The translations under genes and the position numbers were made by a program. Below are positions 17,540 to 25,720 of a stretch of 64,000 nucleotides of DNA, in pieces. This DNA is from Candidatus Melainabacteria bacterium SSGW_16 (GTDB lineage Bacteria; Cyanobacteriota; Vampirovibrionia; 2-02-FULL-35-15), in NCBI GenBank assembly GCA_004769085.1, contig DUDS01000029.1, positions 9,895 through 73,894 on the forward strand, written 5' to 3'. Below the pieces are notes generated by a model. It was not told the DNA's origin, made no database searches, and worked only from the letters and a program-made list of their open reading frames with translations. The first letter of the stretch is position 1. Each line of letters begins with the position of its first letter.

Positions 17540-18145
17540 ATGGCTGACGATAAAATTAATCAGGCAATAAACAACTACATAACACATGCACAAAAGCATG
17601 TTTTGCAAAACAAAAAAAACTTTTCCTCCTGGAATACTATTTATCACAAATTTGTAAAAAAGGATAATATCGATCCAGCTTTTGACTACACAAAAGAAAT
17701 AATCAAACGGATGGAAAAAGATAAAATGTCCTCTCAGACTGCCATGCAGGTAGCAGAGACATTAATGCCTGAAATGCAGAATGTAAGGAAAAGAATAATT
17801 CTTATGGCTATACCAATGGTACTTGGAGCTGTTTTATTGATTACTTTTTCTTTGCTATTTAGTTTTGCTAGACCCTTCAATATAAACAATCATTTTGTAA
17901 TTTACTATGCAGTTGGAATGTTTGTAAGTGGTATTTTGCTCGGGTACGGATTAATAAAAAGAAATCAGATTAAACTATACACCGTGACAAGAACAATGTT
18001 ATTTCAGGCATGTACTGCATATGGAGCAGCAAAAATGCAGGGGCAGGGAAGTTTCGGAGCATTCAGAATCCTGGATGAAATGAAAACCAAACAAGGAAAA
18101 GAACTACAAATTAAAGTTACACAGCCTAAGATTATGTATAAGTAA
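17540..18145 (+). CDS. Two-helix membrane protein of unknown function
   Basis: 201 residues. A charged N-terminal half of about 90 residues, probably helical, precedes two membrane segments (ILMAIPMVLGAVLLITFSLL and FVIYYAVGMFVSGILLGYGL). A C-terminal soluble tail of ~50 residues follows. No signal peptide. I do not recognise a family. The gene follows gpmI by ten bases with AAGGTAAGGA upstream of the ATG, so it is probably cotranscribed with gpmI. Nothing in the sequence links it to glycolysis. Confidence 0.7.
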   Translation: MADDKINQAINNYITHAQKHVLQNKKNFSSWNTIYHKFVKKDNIDPAFDYTKEIIKRMEKDKMSSQTAMQVAETLMPEMQNVRKRIILMAIPMVLGAVLLITFSLLFSFARPFNINNHFVIYYAVGMFVSGILLGYGLIKRNQIKLYTVTRTMLFQACTAYGAAKMQGQGSFGAFRILDEMKTKQGKELQIKVTQPKIMYK

Positions 18146-18186
18146 TAAGTATCTTCAATTTATTAAAATCTCTGGCTTCATTTCTG

Positions 18187-18192
18187 TATAAT
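18187..18192 (+). promoter_or_regulatory. Candidate -10 box for the C39-like gene
   Basis: TATAAT preceded by TG, with a weak TTAAAA about 18 bases upstream. The ATG follows 44 bases later, so this message would have an ordinary leader, unlike several other genes in the window. Confidence 0.4.
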
Positions 18193-18236
18193 ATAAATCA
18201 ATAATATTTAAGTTTTTGAAAAAAAGATAACTACAT

Positions 18237-18992
18237 ATGAAAGTTCATAATCTACCGTACTATTCCTATAAAACTGGAATGCCAAATCTTAGAACTGATA
18301 GATCACCAATTGCTTTTAGCAGCAAAATCGCACAAAGTTGTTGTGGACCAGCCTCAACTGCAAATGCTATTTTATACCTGGCTTCAAGGAATAGAAGAGC
18401 TTTAGCTCCACCAGTGGACTCTGAAGATGAGAGAGTAGCTGAATATAGACTTGTAGAAAAGCTAGCACAATACATGAGAACCAGTAAAACAGGCACAGAA
18501 GTGGAAGGTTTAATGTCTGGTATCTATAGATATGTCTATGAGTGTGGTTATAGAGCCCGTGTTGAATGGCAGGGAATACACCACATAGGCAGTCCAAAAG
18601 CTGGTTACAGACCAGAGCCAGAATGGATTATGGAAAATAGTTTAGGTAATAACAATAGTATTCTTTGGATAGGATCATATAGGTATAATCCCGATAAAGA
18701 TACTTATAGAAGAAAAACAGGACATGCTGCTACAGTAGCAGGTTTTAATAGAGGATTTAATGAGCTTTTAGTTCATGATCCATCTGCTTTAATGCCTCGT
18801 GCTCCTATCCACTGTGAAATAGAAGAAATTCGCTCAGGTAGAATTCTTTTCCTTGATCGTTCTATACCTGCAAAAGGATTATATAAAATAAGAGAGGTAG
18901 ATCCATATGTCTATGATGGCGAACTGGTAAAAATCATTGAAGGAGCAGTTAGTTTTGAGGTAGAAAGCAGAAAGAAGCCATCTTTCTTATGA
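18237..18992 (+). CDS. C39-like cysteine-peptidase-fold protein
   Basis: 251 residues without signal peptide or membrane segment. The motif QSCCGPASTANAI near residue 35 matches the Q-x-C-GPA catalytic pattern of C39 and related papain-like folds. A His in TGHAATVAGF and an Asp in LVHDPSA complete a plausible Cys-His-Asp set with correct order and spacing. Family members are bacteriocin-processing peptidases, deubiquitinase-like effectors or transglutaminase-like proteins. No ABC transporter is attached, so a free-standing protease or effector-like enzyme is more likely. Its last six bases overlap nrdR on the other strand. Confidence 0.7.
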   Translation: MKVHNLPYYSYKTGMPNLRTDRSPIAFSSKIAQSCCGPASTANAILYLASRNRRALAPPVDSEDERVAEYRLVEKLAQYMRTSKTGTEVEGLMSGIYRYVYECGYRARVEWQGIHHIGSPKAGYRPEPEWIMENSLGNNNSILWIGSYRYNPDKDTYRRKTGHAATVAGFNRGFNELLVHDPSALMPRAPIHCEIEEIRSGRILFLDRSIPAKGLYKIREVDPYVYDGELVKIIEGAVSFEVESRKKPSFL

Positions 18993-19499
18993 CTCAGGCT
19001 TTGAACTTAACACCAGCTCATCATCAAATTTAAATGTAGATCCTTCAAGTTGAAGCCTCTGAAGCTCATTTATAAAATCATCAATACTTCTGAACTGTCT
19101 ATAAACAGAGGCAAATCTTACATATGCTACCTGATCTAAATCTTTAAGTTCACTGAGCACCAGTTCTCCCAAAATAGTACTTGCTACTTCTCTTTTTCCC
19201 TGTCTGGCTAAATCATTTTCAATATTATCAATCATCTTATCAATCTGATCTGCAGTAATTATTGTCTTTTCACATGCACGGAGAATCCCTGATCTGAGTT
19301 TTTCCCTGGAATAAGGTTCTCTTTCCCCGGATCTTTTAACCACAAGAACAGGCATAATTTCAATTCTTTCATATGTTGTAAACCGTTTATTACAGGGAGT
19401 ATTTTCACACTCTCTTCTTCTGCGGATACTATTACCTTCTTCTGTTGCCCTTGATTCAAGGACACGGCTGTTTTCAGAATTACAAAACGGGCATAACAT
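18987..19499 (-). CDS. nrdR: Transcriptional repressor NrdR
   Basis: 170 residues. The N-terminal zinc ribbon is MLCPFC...CENTPCNKRF with the conserved RRRRECE segment, followed by FTTYERIE. The ATP-cone domain includes VVKRSGEREPYSREKLRSGILRACEK. NrdR senses ATP/dATP and represses ribonucleotide reductase genes by binding NrdR boxes. The start at 19499 has only weak upstream signals. It is slightly longer than the usual ~150 residues because of a C-terminal tail. No nrd structural gene is present in this window. Confidence 0.96.
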   Translation of the reverse strand: MLCPFCNSENSRVLESRATEEGNSIRRRRECENTPCNKRFTTYERIEIMPVLVVKRSGEREPYSREKLRSGILRACEKTIITADQIDKMIDNIENDLARQGKREVASTILGELVLSELKDLDQVAYVRFASVYRQFRSIDDFINELQRLQLEGSTFKFDDELVLSSKPES

Positions 19500-19538
19500 G
19501 ATTTATATCCTTATAATTTGTACATTATACATCAATAT

Positions 19539-19642
19539 AAAAGGGCTTACATTTTTATGCTCACCATATTGCCCTCGCTCCAATGTCCGCTTCGCTTCCA
19601 AATTGCGCTCGGGCAAAAGGTTCGCTTTTGCAAGCCCTTTTT
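19539..19642. repeat. Nested palindrome island B, in a divergent promoter region
   Basis: Outer arms AAAAGGGCTT (19539-19548) and AAGCCCTTTT (19632-19641) pair perfectly. Inside, ATTGCCC (19568-19574) faces GGGCAA (19611-19616). The centre carries GC-rich words CCGCTTCGCTTCC and GCGCTCGGG. The 298-base gap between nrdR (leftward) and the amino-acid oxidase gene (rightward) contains nothing else that I can identify. Because both flanking genes read away from it, it is not a terminator for either of them. Confidence 0.75.
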
Positions 19643-19797
19643 ACCAGAAAAATGTTGTATTTCTATAAGGAGACTTTTAAGACAGGATCCTTGAAAAGTT
19701 TTTATATCCTCTAAATCCTGCAAAATCAGATTAAGCAGAAACAAGAATCTGTCCATATCTTGTTGTAAGAACAGATTTGCGCAATAATTACCACATA

Positions 19798-20982
19798 ATG
19801 CAATCATATGACGTAATTATTATTGGTGGTGGAATCATTGGAAATTGCATTGCAGCTCATCTGGCCAATGAAAATCTGAAAATCTTAGTCATTAATTCAA
19901 CAAAACTTGGCAACCCTGCTTCAGTTGCAGCAGCAGGCTTAATTACACCATTTCAGATACACGAACTTGTAAACACCCAGCTAAAGGAATTATGCCTGAA
20001 ATCATTTGAATATTTTTTTAATTTCCATGAAACGCTTATATCTAAATCAAATATTCCAGGGCTGGATCTTGGACTGAGACAATCAGGTTCACTTTATACA
20101 ATTTTTTCAAATTCAGAAATTGCACAAAAAGAAAATGAAATAAAAGAATTTAAAAGCACTGGCGGCAAGGTTTCATTTTTAAATAAAATGGAACTCCAGA
20201 AGCTGGAACCAAGCATAACAAAAGATCTTATGGGTGGAGATCATTATTCGGATGAAGCATACATTAACAATCCAAAATTTTTAAAAGCAATTTTATCTTA
20301 CTGTCAGCAACAACAAATAGAATATCTTGACTCAGAAGTCTCAGAAATTGTTTTAAATAAATCATCAATAGAAAAAATTCTCCTGCCTGACGGTAAATCT
20401 CTACTAGCAGAGAAATATATTCTATGTAATGGAGTATGGGCAGACAGTTTTTTAAGAAAATTGTTTAAGAGAAATGAATCTATAATAAAAGCAATAAAAG
20501 GGGAGATTCTTGAGGTCCAGACAAATCTTGAAACAACCTTGCAGAAAATAGTGTTTTGTGAAGATGGATACTTAGTCCCCAGACCAAGAACAAATAAATT
20601 TGAAAGATCATCAATTCTAGTCGGCAGCACAAGTGATGAGGTAAATATTGAAGAAAATCCTGATTTGTTTAAAAACACTTTATATGGAATATCGAAACTT
20701 ACAGCCTTATTTAAGAAATTAATACCAGCTCATAATAACTACAACATAGCTTCTATGTGGTCTGGGCTTCGTCCAAAAACCCATGACAATCTGCCGGTCC
20801 TGGGAAAAACAGATATAAATAACCTGCTTTTATCTCTGGGGCATTACAGGAATGGAATTCTAATGGGACCTTATTGTGGAAAAATTATTAGCGGTTTGAT
20901 TACTGGAAGTGAAGCAGAATTAAATCTTGAACCATTTAGCATTAACAGACTTCTTAAGCAAAAATCATCCGTATTAGTTTAA
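19798..20982 (+). CDS. FAD-dependent oxidoreductase of the DAO family (glycine-oxidase/ThiO-like)
   Basis: 394 residues from the ATG at 19798; an earlier TTG adds seven residues. The FAD-binding Rossmann motif IIIGGGIIGNCIAAHLA opens the protein. The C-terminal DAO motif with GLRPKTHDNLPVLGKT and LLSLGHYRNGILMGPYCGKII is close to glycine oxidase ThiO, which makes iminoglycine for the thiazole of thiamine. It could also be a D-amino-acid oxidase or demethylating relative. gcvT, another glycine-pathway gene, follows on the same strand, which favours glycine as substrate but does not prove it. Confidence 0.8.
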   Translation: MQSYDVIIIGGGIIGNCIAAHLANENLKILVINSTKLGNPASVAAAGLITPFQIHELVNTQLKELCLKSFEYFFNFHETLISKSNIPGLDLGLRQSGSLYTIFSNSEIAQKENEIKEFKSTGGKVSFLNKMELQKLEPSITKDLMGGDHYSDEAYINNPKFLKAILSYCQQQQIEYLDSEVSEIVLNKSSIEKILLPDGKSLLAEKYILCNGVWADSFLRKLFKRNESIIKAIKGEILEVQTNLETTLQKIVFCEDGYLVPRPRTNKFERSSILVGSTSDEVNIEENPDLFKNTLYGISKLTALFKKLIPAHNNYNIASMWSGLRPKTHDNLPVLGKTDINNLLLSLGHYRNGILMGPYCGKIISGLITGSEAELNLEPFSINRLLKQKSSVLV

Positions 20983-20984
20983 TG

Positions 20985-21173
20985 CTATGCACTTGTAATT
21001 CTTTTTAAAAGCTTTTTATCAAAGCCTGATCTGTTCTGACAATGGGTATTTTCTTCACTTGATTCATTTATAAGCCTTTTTGCAAGCATAATAAGGACAT
21101 TATATTGATAACAGCTTGGATAGCTTTTATTCTGTATTTTATAGTCTTCTTTTTTTGCAACTTCCCAGCCCAT
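20985..21173 (-). CDS. Small hypothetical protein, distantly RpoZ-like
   Basis: 62 residues from the ATG at 21173. The segment YQYNVLIMLAKRLINES resembles the NRYxxVxxAAKRAR helix of RNA polymerase omega. A Lys-rich end follows, as in many short omega subunits. The match is weak and the gene is oriented against both neighbours. A TATATTAT lies just before the ATG. It could equally be an unrelated small protein or not a gene at all. Confidence 0.35.
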   Translation of the reverse strand: MGWEVAKKEDYKIQNKSYPSCYQYNVLIMLAKRLINESSEENTHCQNRSGFDKKLLKRITSA

Positions 21174-21237
21174 ATAATATAATTTCGGTAACAGACAGAT
21201 AAAGATAAAGAAAATATAGAGAGACCCCTTAAAAAAA

Positions 21238-22326
21238 GTGCTAACCCTGAGAAAAACACCATTATTTGAAGAGCATAAAAAAGCAGGTGCAAAGCTTGTT
21301 GACTTTGCAGGGTTTGAAATGCCTGTGCAGTATCAAGGCATAATTGCAGAGCATAATGCAGTTAGGACAAAAGCAGGTGTATTTGATGTTTCACATATGG
21401 GAGAGTTCATCGTAAGCGGCAAAGATGCTTTTAATTATTTAAATTATCTGGTTCCTAATGATATTAAAAAAATCGAACAACCTGGAAAGGGACTTTACAC
21501 ACAGATTTGTAATGAAAATGGTGGAACTATAGATGATTTAATTATTTACAAACTTGATGAGAGTTTTCTTGTTGTAGTAAATGCATCAAATATTGAAAAA
21601 GACTGGAAATGGTTTAATAAGCATAAGTCAGGATTTAATGTAACCCTGAAAGATATCTCTGATGCGACCTCGCTAATAGCTCTTCAGGGACCAAAATCAT
21701 CTGAAATATTGAGCAAGGTTTTAAATATCAACCTGCAGGATTTAAATTCTCACAAATATTTTGAAATAAAAAAATATAAATCATTCCGGATAGCAAGAAC
21801 AGGCTATACGGGAGAAGATGGTTTTGAGATTTTTGTTAATGAACCATCAGAGGCTGTATCTTTATGGCAAAGTTTAATTAGTTCCGGTGTTACACCATGC
21901 GGTCTTGGCGCAAGGGATACTTTAAGGCTTGAAGTAGCATATCCTCTCTATGGACACGAGCTGGATGATGAGACTTCTCCGCTTGAAGCTGGTCTTAGCT
22001 GGAGTGTAAAACTGGATAAAGATTCTGATTTTATCGGGAAACAAGTACTGGTAAAACAAAAATCTGAAGGTTTAAAAAAGAAACTGGCATGCCTGAAAAT
22101 AACCGACAAAGCAATTGCAAGACAGGGACATAAAGTCTATTCAGGTGATAACAAAGAAATAGGAATAGTATGCAGTGGTTCACAGGGGATTACTGTTGGT
22201 TATCCTGTTGCTACAGCTTATGTACCACCTGCATTTTCAAATCCTGGAACAAATCTTTTAATAAATATAAGAGACAAAATGATTTCAGCAACAGTAGTAC
22301 AAAGACCGTTTTATAAAAGAAGTTAA
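21238..22326 (+). CDS. gcvT: Aminomethyltransferase (glycine cleavage T protein)
   Basis: 362 residues. The family opening [24 protein letters not shown] and the following [13 protein letters not shown] are clear. [34 protein letters not shown] and [13 protein letters not shown] also fit, as does [20 protein letters not shown], where the folate-binding pocket lies. It transfers the methylene group of glycine to tetrahydrofolate as part of the glycine cleavage system. The start is a GTG at 21238, giving the right N-terminal length. No gcvH or gcvP is in the window. It meets frr end to end with a four-base overlap. Confidence 0.95.
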   Translation: MLTLRKTPLFEEHKKAGAKLVDFAGFEMPVQYQGIIAEHNAVRTKAGVFDVSHMGEFIVSGKDAFNYLNYLVPNDIKKIEQPGKGLYTQICNENGGTIDDLIIYKLDESFLVVVNASNIEKDWKWFNKHKSGFNVTLKDISDATSLIALQGPKSSEILSKVLNINLQDLNSHKYFEIKKYKSFRIARTGYTGEDGFEIFVNEPSEAVSLWQSLISSGVTPCGLGARDTLRLEVAYPLYGHELDDETSPLEAGLSWSVKLDKDSDFIGKQVLVKQKSEGLKKKLACLKITDKAIARQGHKVYSGDNKEIGIVCSGSQGITVGYPVATAYVPPAFSNPGTNLLINIRDKMISATVVQRPFYKRS

Positions 22327-22883
22327 ACACTCATTACATCTTTTTCTTTATTAGCACAAACATCATCAATTTCTTTTGTATATTTGTCAGTTAATTTTTG
22401 GAGATGATCCTGTTGTTTTTTTAATTCATCTTCAGAAATAGCTTTATCCTTTTCAAGTTTTTTCATGGACTCTAATCCATCGCGTCTGGCATTTCTAATT
22501 ACTACTTTCCCATCCTCGGAGACTTTTTTAATAACTTTTACAAGTTCTTTTCTACGCTCTTCAGTAAGGGTAGGAACAACAATCCTGATTACACTACCAT
22601 CATTATTTGGAGTCATACCTATATCAGATTTGTTTATTGCTGTTTCAATATCTTTAAGTGAGTTCTTATCATATGGCTGTATAACCAGACACCTGCCATC
22701 AGGTGTAGAAATATTCGCAAGCTGCTTTAAAGATGTAGGCGCACCATAATAGTCCACAACCACACGATCGAGAAGCCCCGGGTTTGCTCTTCCGGTACGG
22801 ATACCCTGTAATTCTTTCTGGGTATTCCCTACAGCTTTTTTCATATTTTCTTCTGAATGTTTCAGTATATCTGTTGCCTGCAT
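22323..22883 (-). CDS. frr: Ribosome recycling factor
   Basis: 186 residues from the ATG at 22883, which has a near-ideal GGAGG about six bases upstream; the longer frame is not needed. The blocks MKKAVGNTQKELQGIRTGRANPGLLDRV, VDYYGAPTSLKQLANIS and VRIVVP-like IRIVVPTLTEERRKELVK are diagnostic. With EF-G, RRF splits the post-termination ribosome. The usual pyrH-frr pairing is not seen here; what lies upstream on this strand is uppP and trmD. Length is standard for the family. Confidence 0.97.
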   Translation of the reverse strand: MQATDILKHSEENMKKAVGNTQKELQGIRTGRANPGLLDRVVVDYYGAPTSLKQLANISTPDGRCLVIQPYDKNSLKDIETAINKSDIGMTPNNDGSVIRIVVPTLTEERRKELVKVIKKVSEDGKVVIRNARRDGLESMKKLEKDKAISEDELKKQQDHLQKLTDKYTKEIDDVCANKEKDVMSV

Positions 22884-22951
22884 GAAAGACCTCCAGTCAA
22901 GCAATAATTCTACAACAAAAACACAGCATGAATACCATATAACCCAAAAGA

Positions 22952-23827
22952 CTAGCTAATCATTCCTTTATAGCCAAGGTAAAAAATTAAAATTCCAAGC
23001 AAAACCCTGTAAACAACAAATATATAAGTTTTATGACTTTGTAAATATTTTAGAAGAAAATGAATTGCAAAATATCCAGACACAAATGCAGTAAAAATAC
23101 CTACAAACAAATTTATATATGATGACTGGCTACAACCATTTAAGGCACCAAGAAGAGCCCTTAACTCAAGTGCTCCGCTGGCTAAAACTGCAGGAACACT
23201 AAGAAGGAATGAAAACCTTGCAGCATCACTTCGTTTAAATCCAAGCAATAATCCAGCAAGTATTGTAATCCCTGATCTGGACACACCAGGGATAAGAGCA
23301 AGTGACTGTGCTAACCCAATAAGCAAAACATCAGCAACACTAATCCTATCCAGTGTTTTATTTTGTCTGGCAACTATTTCACCAATAAGTAAAAGCAATG
23401 CTATAAATATAAGGAAAAAAGAAATGAGATTTAAATTCCTTACCATACCTGCTTCAATTGGTTCTTTAAATAAAAGACCAAAAATACAAATAGGAATTGT
23501 TCCTATTATTATCCAAAAGCCAATTCTTGATTCATAGGATGATAAAAAAGTATCTTTCCCTGTTAAAAAAGAAAATAAATTAGTCATAAGCATTCCATAA
23601 ATTTTCAGTAAATCCTTCCAGAAGTAAATAATTACAGACAAAGCAGTTCCTAGCTGAATTACTGCAGAAAAAGCAGTGCCAGGATCGCCCCAGTGCAGTA
23701 AAGATGGCACAATTCTTAAATGAGCAGTGCTGCTAACAGGGAGGAATTCTGTTATTCCCTGAACAATGCCTAAGAAAAATGATTTAAAGATCGGTGGTAC
23801 ATGGAATAAATCCAGATTAAAACTCAT
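22952..23827 (-). CDS. uppP: Undecaprenyl-diphosphatase (bacitracin resistance protein)
   Basis: 291 residues with about eight membrane segments. The two catalytic regions are present: QGITEFLPVSSTAHLRIVP near the N-terminus and PGVSRSGITI in the second half, both facing the periplasm. It dephosphorylates undecaprenyl diphosphate so that the lipid carrier can be reused for peptidoglycan and glycan export. The variant LLHWGDPGTAFSAVIQLGTAL is like cyanobacterial UppP as I remember it. It follows trmD by five bases on the same strand. Confidence 0.96.
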   Translation of the reverse strand: MSFNLDLFHVPPIFKSFFLGIVQGITEFLPVSSTAHLRIVPSLLHWGDPGTAFSAVIQLGTALSVIIYFWKDLLKIYGMLMTNLFSFLTGKDTFLSSYESRIGFWIIIGTIPICIFGLLFKEPIEAGMVRNLNLISFFLIFIALLLLIGEIVARQNKTLDRISVADVLLIGLAQSLALIPGVSRSGITILAGLLLGFKRSDAARFSFLLSVPAVLASGALELRALLGALNGCSQSSYINLFVGIFTAFVSGYFAIHFLLKYLQSHKTYIFVVYRVLLGILIFYLGYKGMIS

Positions 23828-23832
23828 ATAAA

Positions 23833-24510
23833 TTAATTATTTCTGTCAATCAAATCAGGTCTGTTTTTAATTGTTTTTAATTTTGCCTGTTCTTCTCTCC
23901 ATTTTTTTATTTCAGCATGATTGCCACTTAAGAGTATATCAGGCACTTTCCAACTGCCAAATTCCTGAGGGCGGGTATATTGAGGATATTCAAGAAAAGT
24001 ACCATTAAATGATTCTTCATTTAATGTTTCTTCTTTTTTTAAAACTCCAGGCACAAGACGGGAAACAGAATCAATTACAGAAAGAGCACAAAGTTCTCCT
24101 CCTGTCAGAATAAAATCTCCAAGACAAACTTCATGATCAACAAAATTATTTATTCTTTCATCATAGCCTTCATATCTGCCGCATATTATAATTATCTGTT
24201 CTTCATCTTTTAATTTTTTAGCAAACTTATGATCCCATTTTCTGCCACTTGCTGATGTTATAAGAACTTTTGACTTTGTTTCCCGCTTAATGCTGTTTAG
24301 TGCATTAAATATAGGCTCCACCATAAAAACAAGCCCAACCCCGCCACCATAAGACAAATCATCTACCTGTTTATGTTTCCCTAATCCAAAATGTCTTAAG
24401 TCTACAGGATCAACTACAATCTTTTCTTCGCGGCAGGCACGACCAATGATTCCCACACTACAGTAAGAATTAATTATTTCAGGAAATAAGGTTATGATGT
24501 CAAATTTCAT
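23833..24510 (-). CDS. trmD: tRNA (guanine-N1-)-methyltransferase TrmD
   Basis: 225 residues from the ATG at 24510. An open frame continues upstream through palindrome island C but starts inside the palindrome and is not conserved. Motifs are MKFDIITLFPEII, the SPOUT trefoil-knot region ICGRYEGYDERI and GDFILTGGELCALSVID, and the substrate loop DLSYGGGVGLVFM. TrmD methylates G37 of tRNAs reading CNN and GGG codons, preventing +1 frameshifts. A TATAAT on this strand ends twelve bases before the start codon. The usual rimM/rplS neighbours are absent. Confidence 0.96.
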   Translation of the reverse strand: MKFDIITLFPEIINSYCSVGIIGRACREEKIVVDPVDLRHFGLGKHKQVDDLSYGGGVGLVFMVEPIFNALNSIKRETKSKVLITSASGRKWDHKFAKKLKDEEQIIIICGRYEGYDERINNFVDHEVCLGDFILTGGELCALSVIDSVSRLVPGVLKKEETLNEESFNGTFLEYPQYTRPQEFGSWKVPDILLSGNHAEIKKWREEQAKLKTIKNRPDLIDRNN

Positions 24511-24541
24511 ACGTATGTAATGATTATACAAAACATGATTC

Positions 24542-24651
24542 AGCAAAAAGCATCTTGCGCTCCGCATTTTTCCCTTCAACCCCTCCGCCCATGAACTGAC
24601 GGGTCCCCGTCGGGGCATTCAGGGAATAAATGCTACGCCGTGCTTTTTGCA
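24542..24651. repeat. Nested palindrome island C, between divergent trmD and tsaD
   Basis: Outer arms GCAAAAAGCA (24543-24552) and TGCTTTTTGC (24641-24650) are perfect. A second layer pairs GCATTTTTCCCT (24564-24575) with AGGGAATAAATGC (24621-24633), and the innermost GACGGG (24598-24603) pairs with CCCGTC (24606-24611). The centre is far richer in G+C than the surroundings. Both flanking genes point away from it, so it is not a simple terminator. It could be an inserted palindromic element or a regulatory cruciform. Confidence 0.8.
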
Positions 24652-24712
24652 TACTAATTAGCAGATTTACATATTATGCAGTAAAAAAATAGAATATTAT
24701 TTAAATACTATT

Positions 24713-25720
24713 ATGAAAGTTCTGGGCATAGAAACAAGTTGCGATGAAACAGCAGTAGCCATTGTTGAAGATGGTAGAAAGGTGCTTGTCAATAATATTA
24801 TTTCACAAATCGAGCTCCATAAAGAGTTTGGTGGGGTAAAACCAAGTGTTGCAAAATATGCACATGAAGAAGTAATTGATGATTTAATTTTAAAAACATT
24901 ATCCGACGCCAGATTAAAAATGAACGACATGGATTTAATTGCAGTAACAGTCGGTCCGGGACTTGTGATTTCTCTACTTGTGGGATTTAAGAAAGCAAAA
25001 GAGCTTGCTATAAAATACGATAAAAAACTTGTTGGGGTTAATCATCTGCTGGGTCACATTTGTTCTAACTATCTGGAGTCAGATCTGGAGCCACCTTTTA
25101 TATGCCTTCTAGCAAGCGGAGGTCACACTCAAATAATAAATGTCAAATCATACACAGATTATGAAATTATTGGCAGTACACTGGATGATGCTTGTGGAGA
25201 GGCTTTTGATAAAATCGGCAGGCTCCTTGGGCTGCCATATCCCGGGGGACCAAATCTTGAAAAATTAGCAGAAAATGGAAACCTACGAGCATTTATGCTT
25301 CCGGAGGGAAAAGTTAATCCATTTGATTTTAGTTTCAGCGGATTAAAAACAGCCGTTTTGCGGCTTGTACAGAAATCAGGAGATAATTATAACCGCGCTG
25401 ATCTTGCTGCAAGTTTTCAGGAGAATGTAACAAACACACTGGTTAAAAAAATTACATTTGCTGCTAAAGAAACAGGAAATAAAAAAATTGTTATTGCAGG
25501 CGGTGTTACAGCAAATAAAACACTCAGGAGAAAATTTAAAGAAGTTTCAGATCTTGAAACTTACATGCCTGATCTAAAATATTGCACTGACAATGCAGCA
25601 ATGATTGCAGGTGCAGGATACTTTTTAAGGGATATTAATCAACCTGTAGAAACAATGGATGTATTTGCTAAAGACCCTTCCTGTATAAGGTTAAAGACCC
25701 TGTCAAAGAGTTCCTTATAG
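24713..25720 (+). CDS. tsaD: tRNA N6-adenosine threonylcarbamoyltransferase TsaD
   Basis: 335 residues, ASKHA fold. The N-terminal MKVLGIETSCDETAVAIVEDG is the family signature. The metal-binding His pair is in VNHLLGHI, and nucleotide-binding loops are LASGGHTQIINV, DDACGEAFDKIGRLLG and IAGGVTANKTLR. TsaD, with TsaB/E, transfers threonylcarbamoyl to A37 of ANN-decoding tRNAs. The region GGVKPSVAKYAHEEVID differs from the common GGVVPELASRAH, as does GPGLVISLLVGF. Its last 82 bases overlap miaA on the other strand. No tsaB or tsaE is in the window. Confidence 0.95.
   Translation: MKVLGIETSCDETAVAIVEDGRKVLVNNIISQIELHKEFGGVKPSVAKYAHEEVIDDLILKTLSDARLKMNDMDLIAVTVGPGLVISLLVGFKKAKELAIKYDKKLVGVNHLLGHICSNYLESDLEPPFICLLASGGHTQIINVKSYTDYEIIGSTLDDACGEAFDKIGRLLGLPYPGGPNLEKLAENGNLRAFMLPEGKVNPFDFSFSGLKTAVLRLVQKSGDNYNRADLAASFQENVTNTLVKKITFAAKETGNKKIVIAGGVTANKTLRRKFKEVSDLETYMPDLKYCTDNAAMIAGAGYFLRDINQPVETMDVFAKDPSCIRLKTLSKSSL

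Noticed and set aside
24511..24618. N-terminal extension of TrmD by 36 residues
   Set aside because: It is the reading of palindrome island C. TrmD starts with MKFDIITLFPE.
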